A model generated the notes under the pieces. The model searched no databases and had not been told where the DNA came from. It was given only the letters and a program-made list of their open reading frames with translations. The position numbers and the translations under genes were made by a program. 64,000 bases of DNA from Bordetella sp. FB-8 (GTDB taxonomy: Bacteria; Pseudomonadota; Gammaproteobacteria; Burkholderiales; Burkholderiaceae_B), in NCBI RefSeq assembly GCF_000382185.1, contig NZ_KB907784.1, positions 3,623,133 to 3,687,132 on the forward strand, read 5' to 3'. Shown here piece after piece: positions 44,246 to 54,790 of this stretch (positions within the stretch are counted from its first letter, which is position 1; each line of letters opens with the position of its first letter).

Positions 44246-44374
44246 CGTTGTTCTATGTTCCCGTGGCGGCCAGCGGGCCACTTATACGCTGTACCGATAG
44301 GCCCGCTCCCAGAGGCCAGGGCGCCAGTCGCTCGTCGACTGCGCCATCCGTCACATGATCTTAATCCTTAGAAA

Positions 44375-44417
44375 TTAGTATGGAAGTAAGTCTGTCGGTG
44401 CATTTGACTCAGGTCAA
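44375..44417 (-). promoter_or_regulatory. FNR-like box upstream of EAL-HDOD gene 1
   Basis: TTGACTCAGGTCAA at 44404-44417, with TACTAA near 44375-44380 at the -10 position. This is a weaker version of the two boxes above, but with nearly the same spacing. Confidence 0.55.
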
Positions 44418-44443
44418 CAAATGCCGGCCAGGCATGAAAGGAC

Positions 44444-45661
44444 CTAAAGGTAGAGACCGTCCAGCAGCGCTTCCGGCTGACCTTCGGGACAGAGGTCGGC
44501 AAGCTGTGCCTGCGTCGGGAAATCCCCCCTCTCCGCGCACTCGGCCACCGTCAGCAAGGTACCAAGCCAGCCGCTGTGCGAGACGACCGCCTCGCGGATC
44601 GCCTCCCCCACGGCTACGCCGCTCATGAAACTGTGCGCATCCGAGCCCTGTGGAATATGGGCCAGGGACAGCAGCGCGGAAAGATAGGCCTGGTGCTGCA
44701 GGCGCTCGTCAAAAGGAGATATCTTGTGCGCGATACGCTCCATGAAGTCCGCGCGGCGCATGACAAGCTGCGCGAGCGGATCCGTCTCGCCGTTCTTATC
44801 GGCGCCATAGAGCATGAAGCAGCACCAGCGCGCCAATTGCTTGTATCCGACCAGGGACAGGGCCTTGCGCACCGAGGTGATTTCGGACATGTGCGTGCGC
44901 CACAGGCTGCTGCTGTTGGCCAGGCGCAAGAACTTGACCGTCAGCGATGGCACGATCTTCAGGGCGTGCTCGATATCTTCGATATCGGCCTCCTGCAGGA
45001 CCAGGTCGAGTATGCCCAACAGCGCTGCGGAATTCTCGGTTGCCTTGTTGCCGCTCTTTAGCAGCTGCGGCCGGGTGAAGTAGAAGCCCTGGAACAGGTC
45101 GCAGCCGATTTCAAGCGCCTGCGCGTAGTCCTCGGGCGTTTCGACCTTTTCCGCAAGCACTATCTTGCCGGCTGCGTGGCACGCCTGCGTGATGCGGGTC
45201 GCGGTGTCCAGGTCAACGTAGGGCCAGTCTATCTTGACCAGATCGACATTGGACAAAAAGGCGAGCATTTCCGGGTTGATTGCCCTGACATCGTCCAGCG
45301 CGATACGAAACCCCCTGCTTCGCAAGGCGCGGCACCGCCGCGCAAGCGCATCGCCCAGCCTGCTGCTCTCCAGAATCTCGAGCACCATTCGACGAGCAGG
45401 CAGAATGTCGATGAATCCGGAAGCAAGGAATTCGTCGGGGCAATTCAGAAAACCGTCGCCCTCGCCCAGAACGGTCTCGATGCCTATCCTGCCAAGCAGA
45501 TTCTGTACAACCGTCATCGTGCTTGCGAAGCCGTCGTCGACGACAGCCGACGTATCCCGGCTGCGCCCGCGAAACAGCAACTCATGGGCAACGCACTCGC
45601 TCTGCCGATTCATGATCGCCTGACGCGCGATAAGCGTTTCGGAGTTTCCCTCGATATTCAT
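44444..45661 (-). CDS. EAL-HDOD protein 2
   Basis: 405 residues from ATG 45661 (MNIEGNSETLIARQAIMNRQ). Closely similar along its length to EAL-HDOD protein 1: same ELLFRGRS, AEKVETPEDYAQA, NKATENSAALLGILDLV and SFMSGVAVG segments. A recent tandem duplication is likely. No FNR-like box was found upstream of this copy. Confidence 0.88.
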   Translation of the reverse strand: MNIEGNSETLIARQAIMNRQSECVAHELLFRGRSRDTSAVVDDGFASTMTVVQNLLGRIGIETVLGEGDGFLNCPDEFLASGFIDILPARRMVLEILESSRLGDALARRCRALRSRGFRIALDDVRAINPEMLAFLSNVDLVKIDWPYVDLDTATRITQACHAAGKIVLAEKVETPEDYAQALEIGCDLFQGFYFTRPQLLKSGNKATENSAALLGILDLVLQEADIEDIEHALKIVPSLTVKFLRLANSSSLWRTHMSEITSVRKALSLVGYKQLARWCCFMLYGADKNGETDPLAQLVMRRADFMERIAHKISPFDERLQHQAYLSALLSLAHIPQGSDAHSFMSGVAVGEAIREAVVSHSGWLGTLLTVAECAERGDFPTQAQLADLCPEGQPEALLDGLYL

Positions 45662-45733
45662 CGTCTTACATATTCCAGTCGCGGCTCGCCGGCCGCCATG
45701 CGTTGCGTTACAAGCCTGCACAACGCCAGGGCG

Positions 45734-46288
45734 CTACGCCTGCATCAACTTGCGCCACCCTTCGATTCCCAGGCTTTCCATGGTCTCGATATTTCTTTCG
45801 TAGATCGTCTCGGCCTCGGGAAAGGCCTCGACCGCGCGGTCGAGGCTGTCTTCGCGCAGGATATGCAGCGTCGGATACGGCGACCGGTTGGTGTAGTTGC
45901 CCATGTCGCGCGGATCGGTATCGGCGAACTGGAACGCCGGATGGAAGGTCGCGACCTGCAAGCTGCCCACCAGGCGCATGCGCTTGAGCAGGCGGTCGGA
46001 CAGCTCGCCGAAATCGTTGAACGCGTAGAAGTCGTGCAAGGCCTCGGGCAGGATAAGCAGCGTGGTATCGATTGCGTCCGGGTCGGCCTCGCAGATCAGC
46101 ATCAGCTCGTCCTCGAGGTCGGCCAGCACGCCCTCCTCGTCCACCGCGTCGCTCACCGCGTAGCGCACCTGGCCCTTGATCTGCACCGCCTTGGCAAAGG
46201 GGCACAGATTCAGGCCGATGACGGCCCTCTCGACCCAGAGCCGTGTGTCGGCCGCCGCCTGACAGGCCGACACGTCTTCGACGATCAT
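45734..46288 (-). CDS. DUF1415 family protein
   Basis: 184 residues from ATG 46288 (MIVEDVSACQAAADTRL). WVERAVIGLNLCPFAKAV and FHPAFQFADTDPRDMGNYTN with SPYPTLHILRE are the DUF1415 signature. Function unknown. The AAGGGGG before the ATG is part of the 74-bp repeat. An upstream in-frame extension through the repeat is rejected. Confidence 0.85.
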   Translation of the reverse strand: MIVEDVSACQAAADTRLWVERAVIGLNLCPFAKAVQIKGQVRYAVSDAVDEEGVLADLEDELMLICEADPDAIDTTLLILPEALHDFYAFNDFGELSDRLLKRMRLVGSLQVATFHPAFQFADTDPRDMGNYTNRSPYPTLHILREDSLDRAVEAFPEAETIYERNIETMESLGIEGWRKLMQA

Positions 46289-46290
46289 GG

Positions 46291-46438
46291 CGCCCCCTTG
46301 GCGCTGCGCGCCCGCCCCCCCCCAAGGGGGAATGAGCGCTTGGGGCGGCCCGGCGCGCTCAGGACGCCCCCTTGGCGCTGCGCGCCCCTCCCCCCAAGGG
46401 GGAATGAGCGCTTGGGGCGGCCCGGCGCGCTCATGCGG
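46291..46438. repeat. 74-bp tandem direct repeat (two units)
   Basis: cgcccccttggcgctgcgcg begins at 46291 and 46365; the units are nearly identical and GC-rich. Each contains the inverted sequence CCCCCTTGG...CCAAGGGGG able to form a hairpin. They fill the gap between the DUF1415 gene and the M20 peptidase and could act as a terminator or attenuator. Confidence 0.85.
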
Positions 46439-47900
46439 GCAGGTCCGCCATGATCTGCGCCACGGAAGCGGTGATTTTTTTGCCGTAGGGTACGTGCAGA
46501 AACTCATTGGGGCCGTGCGCGTTGGACTTGGGGCCGAGTACGCCGCACACCATGAACTGCGCCTTGGGAAAGCCCTGCTGCAGGATGCTCATGAGCGGAA
46601 TCGTGCCGCCCTGGCCGATGAAGCCGCACGGCGCGCCATAGTACTGGTTGGAGGCGCGGTCGAGCGCGTCAGCCAGCCACAGGGCCGTTTCCGGCGCGTT
46701 CCATCCGGTGGCCGCGCCCTTGTCGGCGTGGAAGGTCACCTTGGCGTTGTAGGGCGCGTTGTCTTCGAGCAGGTGCTTGATTTCCTGCACGGCGGCGGGC
46801 GCATCGATCAGGGGCGGCAGGCGCAGTGACAGCTTGAAGGCCGTGCGCGGACGCAGCACGTTGCCGGCCGAACTCAAGGGCGGCAGGCCTTCGGCGCCCG
46901 TCACCGACAGGGTCGGACGCCAAGTGCGGTTGAGCAGCGCTTCTTCGGGATTGGTCGTCATGGGCAGCACGAAGCTGCCGTTGGCGCCGCAACTCCAGGG
47001 GAAACGCTCCCATACGGCGTCGCCCAGGATGCCGGCCGTGGTCTTGACCTGCGCGATACGCTCGGCGGGGATTTCGCAATGCAGGCTATTGGGCAGGAGG
47101 CGGCCGGTGCCGCTGTCTTCCAGGCGGTCGAGCACATGGCGCAGGATGCGAAAGGTCGAGGGCACCACGCCGCTGGAATCGCCCGAGTGCACGCCTTCGT
47201 CGAGCACCTGCACTTCCAGCGTGCCGGCGGCCAGGCCGCGCAACGAGGTGGTCATCCATAACTGGTCGTAGTTGCCGGCGCCCGAATCCAGGCATACCAC
47301 CAAGGCCACGTTGCCCAGTCGGTCACGCAGCGCATCGACATAAGGCAGCAAGTCGTAGCTGCCGGACTCTTCGCAGGTCTCGATAATGCCCACGCAATGC
47401 GGGCGCGGCACGCCCTGCTGATCCAGCGCCATGATGGCGGTAATCGAGGCGTAGACGGCATAGCCATCGTCGGCGCCGCCGCGGCCGTAGAGCTTGCCCT
47501 CCTCGAGCTTGGGCGTCCAAGGACCCAGGTCCTTGCGCCAGCCGTTGAATTCGGGCTGCTTGTCCAGGTGGCCATAGAGCAGGATGGTGTCGCCGTTGTC
47601 CGAACGGGTGCCCGGGGCGTCGAAGAAAATGACGGGAGTGCGGCCCGGCAGACGCACGATCTCCAGCGTCAAGCCGTGGATTTTTTGCGATTCGACCCAT
47701 TGCGCCGCGTCCCGGATGACGCGCTCGATATAGGCGTTCTTTTCCCAGTCGGCATCGAAGGACGGACTCTTGGCGGGAATCTCGATGTAGGTGGTCAGCG
47801 CGGGGATGATCTGGCCGTCCCATTTTTCGTCGACGTAGGCCTGCAGGGCCTGGGGATCGAGTGCTGGCGGCAAGGCATCGTCGGGAATGCGGGCATTCAT
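46431..47900 (-). CDS. M20-family metallopeptidase
   Basis: 489 residues, CNDP/carnosinase-like length. LLYGHLDKQPEFNGW and GRGGADDGYAVYASI carry zinc ligands, ETCEESGSYDL the catalytic Glu and another ligand. MTTNPEEALLNRTWRPTLSV is in the dimerisation part. A cytoplasmic dipeptidase or deacylase, substrate unknown. GGAG precedes the ATG. Confidence 0.9.
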   Translation of the reverse strand: MNARIPDDALPPALDPQALQAYVDEKWDGQIIPALTTYIEIPAKSPSFDADWEKNAYIERVIRDAAQWVESQKIHGLTLEIVRLPGRTPVIFFDAPGTRSDNGDTILLYGHLDKQPEFNGWRKDLGPWTPKLEEGKLYGRGGADDGYAVYASITAIMALDQQGVPRPHCVGIIETCEESGSYDLLPYVDALRDRLGNVALVVCLDSGAGNYDQLWMTTSLRGLAAGTLEVQVLDEGVHSGDSSGVVPSTFRILRHVLDRLEDSGTGRLLPNSLHCEIPAERIAQVKTTAGILGDAVWERFPWSCGANGSFVLPMTTNPEEALLNRTWRPTLSVTGAEGLPPLSSAGNVLRPRTAFKLSLRLPPLIDAPAAVQEIKHLLEDNAPYNAKVTFHADKGAATGWNAPETALWLADALDRASNQYYGAPCGFIGQGGTIPLMSILQQGFPKAQFMVCGVLGPKSNAHGPNEFLHVPYGKKITASVAQIMADLPA

Positions 47901-47934
47901 GAGCGGCTCCAGGTATCGCGTTGAACTGTCTAGC

Positions 47935-50900
47935 TTACTTCAACCACACCCGCGCATTGCGGAAGATGCGCATCCACGGCGAAAACGGGCCGCCGGTATC
48001 CGCCGAACCCCATTTTTCGGGCGCCCAGGACATCATCACGTTGCGGGTGACGCGCTCGGGGTGCGGCATGATGACCGTGAAGCGGCCGTCGGCCGTGGTG
48101 ACCGAGGCCAGTCCTGCGGGACTGCCGTTAGGGTTGTAGGGATAGGCTTCGGTACGGTTGCCGTAGTGATTGACGAAATGCGCCGCACCGGCAACCCGGG
48201 TCGGGCTGCCCTGCTGCGCGAAGTTGGCATAGCCCTCGCCGTGCGCCACCGCTACCGGAACCCGGGTACCCGACATGCCGGCAAAGAAGATCGAGGGCGA
48301 TTCGGCGATTTCCACCAGCGACAGGCGGGCTTCGTATTTTTCCGACTGGTTGCGCGTAAAGCGCGGCCAGTGCTCGGCGCCCGGGATCATGGGTGCGAGC
48401 GCCGCCATCATCTGGCAGCCGTTGCACACGCCCAGGCCAAAGGTGTCGGGCCGGGCGAAATATTGCGCGAACTGGTCCGACAGTTTGCCGTTGAAGCGGA
48501 TGGTGCGCGCCCAGCCTTCGCCGGCGCCCAACACGTCGCCGTAGCTGAAGCCGCCCACGGCCACCAGACCTTGCATGGTGGCCAGGTCGACGCGGCCGGC
48601 CAGCAGGTCGGTCATGTGCACGTCCACCGCCTCGAAGCCGGCGGTATCGAAGGCCCAGGCCATTTCGACCTGGCTGTTGCAGCCTTGCTCGCGCAGGATG
48701 GCCACGCGCGGGCGCCTGCCGGTGGCGATGAAGGGCGCGGCGATGTCTTGCTGCGGATTGAAGGCCACGCGCGGGGCCAGGCCCGGATCGGCGGGGTCCT
48801 TCCAGATGTCGAACTCGGCCTGAGCGCACACGGGGTTGTCGCGCAGCGCCATGATGTCGCGGCTGACTTCGCTCCAGGCGCTGCCCAGATCGGCACGCGG
48901 CTGGCTCCAGATCTTCCTGCCGTCGCGGTAGAGCTCGATCTCGTCGCTGTCGTTCAGGCCGCCGATCACGTGGGCATATTTGGACAGGCCGGCGCCGCGC
49001 AGCACCTGCATGACGGCGTCGCGCTGCGACATCGGCACCTGGATCACGGCGCCGGCTTCTTCCGAGAACAAGGCCTTGAGCGTCAGCTCCTCGCGCTGCA
49101 CGGCCACCTGCTCGGCGCGGATCTTGAAGTCGCCCCAGTCGGCCGAGCTGGGATCGAAGGTGAGCATGTCCAGGTTGACCGACACGCCGGTGCGACCGGC
49201 CAGGGCCATCTCGACCAGCGTGGCGAACAGGCCGCCATCGGAACGGTCGTGGTAGGCCAGGATGATGCCGGCCTCGGCCAGGGTGCGGATGGTGATGAAG
49301 AAGGCGCGCAGGTCCTGCGGGCGATCGATATCGGGCACCGTCTCGCCCACCTGCCCGTAGACTTGCGCGAGGATGGAGCCGCCCATGCGGTGGCGGCCCT
49401 GGCCCAGGTCGATGAGGATGAGCGCGCTGCCGCCGGTATCGGTGCGCAGCTGCGGCGTGAGGCTGGCGCGCGCGTCCTTGACCGGTGCGAAAGCGGTGAC
49501 GATGAGCGAGACCGGCGCCACCACCTGGCGCGACTCATCGCCCTCTTTCCATGACGTCTTCATGGAGAGCGAATCCTTGCCCACCGGAATGGACAGGCCC
49601 ACGGCCTGGCATAGTTCGCTTACGGCCGTGACCGTGTCGTACAGCGCGGCGTCCTGGCCCGGAACGCCGCAGGCGGCCATCCAGTTGGCGGATAGCTTGA
49701 TGTCTTCGACCTGGGCCACATCGGCGGCGGCCAGGTTGGTCAGCGCCTCGGCCACGGCCATGCGGCCCGAAGCCGGCGCGTCGATCACCGCAATGGGCGA
49801 GCGCTCGCCCATGGACATGGCTTCGCCGCGGAACCCTTCATAGTCGGACAACGTGACGGCGCAGTCGGCCACCGGCACCTGCCAGGGGCCGACCATCTGG
49901 TCGCGCGCGGACAGGCCGCCCACGGTGCGGTCGCCGATGGTGATAAGGAAGGTTTTGTTGGCCACCGTGGGATGGCGCAGCACGCGATAGGCGGCTTCGG
50001 TCAGATCGATGCCGACCAGATCGAGCTCGCCGGTCGCACCGGGCAGGCGCTTGACATCGCGCAGCATGCGCGGCGCCTTGCCCAGGATGACGTCGATGGG
50101 AACGTCCACGGGGCGCACCTCGTCGGCGGGCTTGGGCTGAATCGCGTCCAACCCCGGCAGGCCTTCGCCGTCGACCACGCGCAGCTGGCGCTCTTCGGTG
50201 GCCACGCCGACCACCGCATAAGGGCAGCGCTCGCGCTGCGCGATGGCGTCGAAGCGGTCCAGGTCCTGCGGCAGGATCGCGAGCACGTAGCGCTCCTGCG
50301 ACTCGTTGCTCCAGATTTCGGCGGGCGACATGCCGGACTCTTCGACCGGCACGCGCTTGAGGTCGAACACCGCACCGCGAACGGCGTCGTTGACCAGTTC
50401 GGGGAAAGCGTTGGACAGGCCGCCCGCGCCCACGTCGTGGATGGCGATGATGGGGTTGCCCGTGCCCAGTTGCCAGCAGCGGTCGATGACCTCCTGCGCG
50501 CGGCGCTCGATCTCGGGGTTGCCGCGCTGCACGGAGTCGAAGTCCAGGTCGGCCGAGTTGCTGCCCACGCCCATACTGGAGGCGGCGCCGCCTCCCATGC
50601 CGATGCGCAGGCCCGGGCCGCCCAGTTGGATGAGCAGCGCGCCCGGCGGGATCGGGTCTTTTTGGGTCAGGTCCGCATCGATGCTGCCCAGGCCGCCGGC
50701 GATCATGATGGGCTTGTGGTAGCCCCAACGCATCTTGCCCTCGCCCTGCTCGGCGACCAGTTCCGTAGTCTGCTCATAGGTGCGGAAATAGCCCAGCAGA
50801 TTGGGCCGGCCGAATTCATTATTGAAGGCCGCGCCGCCCAGGGGACCGTCGATCATGATGGACAGCGGCGTGGCAATGCGATCGGGCAGGCCGTGATGAT

Positions 50901-52002
50901 CGGCCTCCCAGGGTTGCGGCGCGTCGGGCAGGCGCAGGTGCGACACGGTAAAGCCCGTGAGGCCGGCCTTGGGCTTGGAGCCGCGGCCCGTGGCGCCCTC
51001 GTCGCGGATCTCGCCGCCGGCGCCGGTGGATGCGCCGGGAAACGGCGCGATGGCGGTCGGGTGATTGTGCGTCTCGACTTTCATCAGCGTGTGCACGGTG
51101 GTCGCGCGGCGGCGATACACCGGGCTTGCGCCGGCCAGGCCGGGAACGCCCGCTTCGAAGCGTTGCGCCGCGCCGCCTTCCATGACGGCGGCGTTGTCGG
51201 AATAGGCCACCACGGTGCCGTTGGGCTGCGCCTTGTGCGTGGCGCGGATCATGCCAAAGAGCGTGTTGGGCTGCTCGGCGCCGTCGATCTTCCATTGCGC
51301 GTTGAAGATCTTGTGGCGGCAGTGTTCGCTGTTGGCCTGCGCGAACATCATCAGCTCGACGTCGGTCGGGTCGCGTTCGAGCACGGCGAAAGCTTCGGCC
51401 AGATACTCGATTTCGTCCTCGGACAGGGCCAGACCCAGCGCCACATTGGCCTGGACCAGCGCAGCGCTGCCCTGGGCCAGCACCGGCACCGTGCGCACCG
51501 GCTTGCCGGCCAGCGGCGCGAACAGCGCCTGGCCGTCGAATGCGGCGTCGACCACGGTTTCGGTCATGCGGTCGTGCAGGCAGGCGGCGGCGCGGGCCAG
51601 GGCGCCTTCGTCAAAAGCCTTGCTGCCCAGCAGGCCACGTTCGGCAGTCAGGGTGTAGCGGATGCCGCGCTCGATGCGCCGCACGGCCGCCAGGCCGCAG
51701 TTATGAGCGATGTCGGTGGCCTTGCTGGCCCAGGGCGACACGGTGCCCAGGCGCGGGATGACAAGCAATTGCAGCGCCTTGCCCGGCGCGGCATCCGCGC
51801 CGGCCGGATCGCCGTAGTCCAGCAGATCGGCCAGGCGCCTGGCGTCTTGCGCCTGAAGCTCGACATCGGTAAGGACAAAGTGCTCGTAGCGGGCCGAGAC
51901 ATCGGCGACCGGCAGGCCGACCTGCTTCAATTGAGCAAGCAGGCGTTCGCGGCGGAAGACGGAAAGGACGGAGGAACCGGGCAGATGCTGGACGAGGGAC
52001 AC
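47935..52002 (-). CDS. purL: Phosphoribosylformylglycinamidine synthase
   Basis: 1355 residues, the single-chain proteobacterial form. Linker and synthase domains ([50 protein letters not shown]) and a C-terminal glutamine amidotransferase ([35 protein letters not shown], with nucleophile Cys, and PHPERV). It converts FGAR to FGAM in de novo purine synthesis. The start is a GTG (VSLVQHL) at 52002. Confidence 0.97.
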   Translation of the reverse strand: MSLVQHLPGSSVLSVFRRERLLAQLKQVGLPVADVSARYEHFVLTDVELQAQDARRLADLLDYGDPAGADAAPGKALQLLVIPRLGTVSPWASKATDIAHNCGLAAVRRIERGIRYTLTAERGLLGSKAFDEGALARAAACLHDRMTETVVDAAFDGQALFAPLAGKPVRTVPVLAQGSAALVQANVALGLALSEDEIEYLAEAFAVLERDPTDVELMMFAQANSEHCRHKIFNAQWKIDGAEQPNTLFGMIRATHKAQPNGTVVAYSDNAAVMEGGAAQRFEAGVPGLAGASPVYRRRATTVHTLMKVETHNHPTAIAPFPGASTGAGGEIRDEGATGRGSKPKAGLTGFTVSHLRLPDAPQPWEADHHGLPDRIATPLSIMIDGPLGGAAFNNEFGRPNLLGYFRTYEQTTELVAEQGEGKMRWGYHKPIMIAGGLGSIDADLTQKDPIPPGALLIQLGGPGLRIGMGGGAASSMGVGSNSADLDFDSVQRGNPEIERRAQEVIDRCWQLGTGNPIIAIHDVGAGGLSNAFPELVNDAVRGAVFDLKRVPVEESGMSPAEIWSNESQERYVLAILPQDLDRFDAIAQRERCPYAVVGVATEERQLRVVDGEGLPGLDAIQPKPADEVRPVDVPIDVILGKAPRMLRDVKRLPGATGELDLVGIDLTEAAYRVLRHPTVANKTFLITIGDRTVGGLSARDQMVGPWQVPVADCAVTLSDYEGFRGEAMSMGERSPIAVIDAPASGRMAVAEALTNLAAADVAQVEDIKLSANWMAACGVPGQDAALYDTVTAVSELCQAVGLSIPVGKDSLSMKTSWKEGDESRQVVAPVSLIVTAFAPVKDARASLTPQLRTDTGGSALILIDLGQGRHRMGGSILAQVYGQVGETVPDIDRPQDLRAFFITIRTLAEAGIILAYHDRSDGGLFATLVEMALAGRTGVSVNLDMLTFDPSSADWGDFKIRAEQVAVQREELTLKALFSEEAGAVIQVPMSQRDAVMQVLRGAGLSKYAHVIGGLNDSDEIELYRDGRKIWSQPRADLGSAWSEVSRDIMALRDNPVCAQAEFDIWKDPADPGLAPRVAFNPQQDIAAPFIATGRRPRVAILREQGCNSQVEMAWAFDTAGFEAVDVHMTDLLAGRVDLATMQGLVAVGGFSYGDVLGAGEGWARTIRFNGKLSDQFAQYFARPDTFGLGVCNGCQMMAALAPMIPGAEHWPRFTRNQSEKYEARLSLVEIAESPSIFFAGMSGTRVPVAVAHGEGYANFAQQGSPTRVAGAAHFVNHYGNRTEAYPYNPNGSPAGLASVTTADGRFTVIMPHPERVTRNVMMSWAPEKWGSADTGGPFSPWMRIFRNARVWLK

Positions 52003-52090
52003 GATGCGGCCGAAGAGGGGGGATCAAAACCGGATTTTACCTTTTTGCGCCCCCGCTTCGGTCTCGCGATGTCGCGGCGGCAAAGCCGAT

Positions 52091-52288
52091 TCAGGCGACC
52101 TGGACTTCGTAGCCGGCATCCTCGATGGCCTCGCGCGCTCGTTGGGCATCGGCGCCTTCGATGGCGACCCGGTGGCTGGCCAGGTCGGCCGTGACCTGGG
52201 CTGCCGGAGCCACCGCCTGCACGGCGCTGGTGATGGTCTTGACGCAATGGCCGCAGGTCATGTCGGGAACGATGAATTCGGTGCTCAT
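52091..52288 (-). CDS. copZ: CopZ-like copper chaperone
   Basis: 65 residues, a single heavy-metal-associated domain with metal site MTCGHC and the final GYEVQV strand. AGGAG precedes the ATG. Divergent from copA and regulated from the same 129-bp region by a CueR-type operator. Confidence 0.9.
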   Translation of the reverse strand: MSTEFIVPDMTCGHCVKTITSAVQAVAPAAQVTADLASHRVAIEGADAQRAREAIEDAGYEVQVA

Positions 52289-52325
52289 GAAGTGGACTCC
52301 TGGTGAAATTCCATACCCAGCTTAA

Positions 52326-52349
52326 ACCTTCCCATTATGGCAATGTCAA
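52326..52349 (-). promoter_or_regulatory. CueR-type operator/promoter for copZ
   Basis: accttcc-cattatg-gcaatgt (52326-52346) is an imperfect MerR-family dyad that includes TTGACA (-35) on the minus strand at 52344-52349. Confidence 0.65.
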
Positions 52350-52363
52350 GACTAAAATAAGCC

Positions 52364-52387
52364 TTGACCTTCCCATGATAGGAAGGT
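52364..52387 (+). promoter_or_regulatory. CueR-type operator/promoter for copA
   Basis: ACCTTCC-CATGATA-GGAAGGT (52367-52387) is a perfect 7-7-7 palindrome starting within the -35 TTGACC (52364-52369). The long spacer to the -10 is typical of MerR-family promoters, where metal-bound CueR untwists the DNA. Confidence 0.8.
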
Positions 52388-52417
52388 CGAGACTAGCGTC
52401 GTACCCTTATCGCGGGC

Positions 52418-54772
52418 ATGGTGTCCGACAAGCAAATGAACCCATCCACCGAACTCGAACTGGCCGTCACCGGCATGACCTGCGCCTCCTGCGTGCGCCG
52501 CGTCGAAAAGGCGCTGTCCAAGGTGCCCGGCGCACAGGAAGCGACCGTGAATCTGGCCACCGAGCGTGCGCAAGTGCGTTACGACCCGTCAGCAGGCAAG
52601 CCCGAAGACTTTGTCGCGGCCGTGCTCAAGGCAGGCTACGAAGCGCGACCCATTACGGCGCAGGACGACCATGCCCGCGAACTGGCGCAGGCGCGCGACG
52701 CCCAGGCGCAGCGCCTGCGCCGCGACTTTCTCATTGCCCTGACCCTGGCCCTGCCCGTCTTCGTCCTGGAAATGGGCGGCCATCTGCTGCCCGCCTGGCA
52801 TCATCTGATCTATGCCACGCTGGGCGAGCGCGGCGACTGGATCGTGCAATTCATCCTGACCAGCGCCGTGCTGGCCGGCCCGGGCAGGCGCTTCTTCACC
52901 GACGGCCTGGCGGCCCTGTGGCGCCTGGCCCCTGAGATGAACACGCTGGTGGCCCTGGGGTCCGGTGCGGCCTGGCTCTATTCCAGCGCGGCCGTCTTCG
53001 CCGCGCAGATACTGCCCGAGGGCGCTCGTCAGGTGTATTTCGAATCGGCCGCCGTCATCGTCACCCTGATCCTGCTCGGCCGCATGCTGGAAGCGCGCGC
53101 CAAGGGGCGCACGGGCGCGGCCATACAACGGCTGGTGAGCCTGCAGCCGCAGACGGCCCGCGTGATGCGCGACGGCCAGCCGCATGACGTGCCCATCGGG
53201 CGACTGCGCATCGGCGATGCCGTGCTGGTGCGACCCGGCGAGCGCATTGCCGCCGACGGCGTCGTGATCGAGGGCAGCTCGTACGTGGATGAATCCATGC
53301 TCACCGGCGAGCCGGTGCCCGTGGGAAAAACCCTGAACGCGCCGGTCACCGGCGGCACGCTCAACACCACCGGCAGCTTCACCCTGCGCATCGTGAGCCT
53401 GGGCGCCGACTCCGCGCTGGCGCGCATCATCCGCATGGTCGAGACCGCCCAGGGCGCGCGCCTGCCCATCCAGGCTCTGGTCGACCGCGTCACAGGCTGG
53501 TTCGTGCCGGCTGTGCTGGCGGCGGCGCTCGCCACGTTCGCCGCCTGGATGATCTGGAGTCCCGCGCCCGCCCTGCCCCATGCACTGGTCAACGCGGTAG
53601 CGGTGCTCATCATCGCCTGCCCCTGCGCCATGGGCCTGGCCACGCCGACTTCCATCATGGTGGGCACCGGCCGCGCGGCGGAACTGGGCGTGCTGTTCCG
53701 CCAGGGCGATGCGCTGCAATTGCTGCGCGAGGTGGACGTGGTGGCCTTTGACAAGACAGGCACCCTGACCTTGGGCCGGCCAGCCTTGACGGACTGGATG
53801 GAAACCGATGAGGCCGGCGCAGTCCATAGCTACCTTGATGGCGCCACCAGCGGCCCGGACACCGCCCCAAACGGCACCTCGCCCGATGTACCGCCTACCT
53901 TGCGCCTGTTGGCCTCGGCGCAGTTGCGTTCGGAACATCCCATCGCACGGGCCATCGTGGCGCAGGCGCGGAAGTACGGGTTCGAGCTGCCGCCCGTCTC
54001 GGACTTTCAGGCCGTCTCCGGCGCAGGCATCTCGGCGCGGATCGACGGCCACGACTTGTTGGCCGGTTCCGAGCGCCTGATGAACGAGCGCGGCATCGAT
54101 GCATCGAAATTGTCCGGAACGGCGGCCGATTGGGCCCGCGCGGGCAAGACGCCGATCTTTGTCGCTGTCGACGGACGCATCCGCGCCATCGCGGCCGTGG
54201 CCGATCCGCTGCAGCCCACGGCCGCGCAAGCCATCGCTGCCCTGCACGCGCTGGGCTTGCGCACCGCGATGATCACCGGCGATCATCGCGACACGGCGCA
54301 AGCCGTGGCACGCCAGCTCGGCGTGGACGATGTGCGCGCGCAGGTGCTGCCCGAAGGCAAGATGCAGGCCGTCACCGACATGCGCCGCAACGGCAGCAAG
54401 GTGCTTTTTGTCGGCGACGGCATCAACGACGCGCCGGCGCTGGCCGCCGCCGACGTGGGCCTGGCGATCGGCAGCGGCACCGACATCGCCATCGAGGCCG
54501 CGCAGGTCGTGCTGCTGGGCAAGGACCTGCGCGGCGTGGCCGACGCCATCGCCCTGAGCCGCGCCACGCTGCGCAATATCCGGCAGAACCTGTTCTGGGC
54601 TTTCGTCTACAACATCGCGCTCATTCCGCTGGCGGCCGGCGTGCTGTACCCGGCATTCGGCCTGCTGCTCTCGCCCATGCTGGCGGCCGGCGCCATGGCC
54701 CTGTCCAGCGTGTTCGTGGTCAGCAATGCCCTGCGACTGAAGACGTTCCGGCCCGCGCGCGCCGGCGTCTGA
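52418..54772 (+). CDS. copA: Copper-exporting P1B-type ATPase
   Basis: 784 residues. One N-terminal metal domain with MTCASC, then eight membrane helices. IIACPCAMGLATP (CPC) lies in helix 6, DKTGTLTLG is the phosphorylation site, TGE appears in MLTGEPVPVG and GDGINDAPAL is the hinge. Pumps Cu(I) out of the cytoplasm. Next gene, cueR, begins 18 bp later. The start could also be the ATG at 52436. Confidence 0.95.
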   Translation: MVSDKQMNPSTELELAVTGMTCASCVRRVEKALSKVPGAQEATVNLATERAQVRYDPSAGKPEDFVAAVLKAGYEARPITAQDDHARELAQARDAQAQRLRRDFLIALTLALPVFVLEMGGHLLPAWHHLIYATLGERGDWIVQFILTSAVLAGPGRRFFTDGLAALWRLAPEMNTLVALGSGAAWLYSSAAVFAAQILPEGARQVYFESAAVIVTLILLGRMLEARAKGRTGAAIQRLVSLQPQTARVMRDGQPHDVPIGRLRIGDAVLVRPGERIAADGVVIEGSSYVDESMLTGEPVPVGKTLNAPVTGGTLNTTGSFTLRIVSLGADSALARIIRMVETAQGARLPIQALVDRVTGWFVPAVLAAALATFAAWMIWSPAPALPHALVNAVAVLIIACPCAMGLATPTSIMVGTGRAAELGVLFRQGDALQLLREVDVVAFDKTGTLTLGRPALTDWMETDEAGAVHSYLDGATSGPDTAPNGTSPDVPPTLRLLASAQLRSEHPIARAIVAQARKYGFELPPVSDFQAVSGAGISARIDGHDLLAGSERLMNERGIDASKLSGTAADWARAGKTPIFVAVDGRIRAIAAVADPLQPTAAQAIAALHALGLRTAMITGDHRDTAQAVARQLGVDDVRAQVLPEGKMQAVTDMRRNGSKVLFVGDGINDAPALAAADVGLAIGSGTDIAIEAAQVVLLGKDLRGVADAIALSRATLRNIRQNLFWAFVYNIALIPLAAGVLYPAFGLLLSPMLAAGAMALSSVFVVSNALRLKTFRPARAGV

Positions 54773-54790
54773 ATATCCCGGAGATACGCC

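Noticed and set aside
49972..52194. 740-codon plus-strand frame over purL
   Set aside because: Antisense shadow of purL with no recognisable domain.
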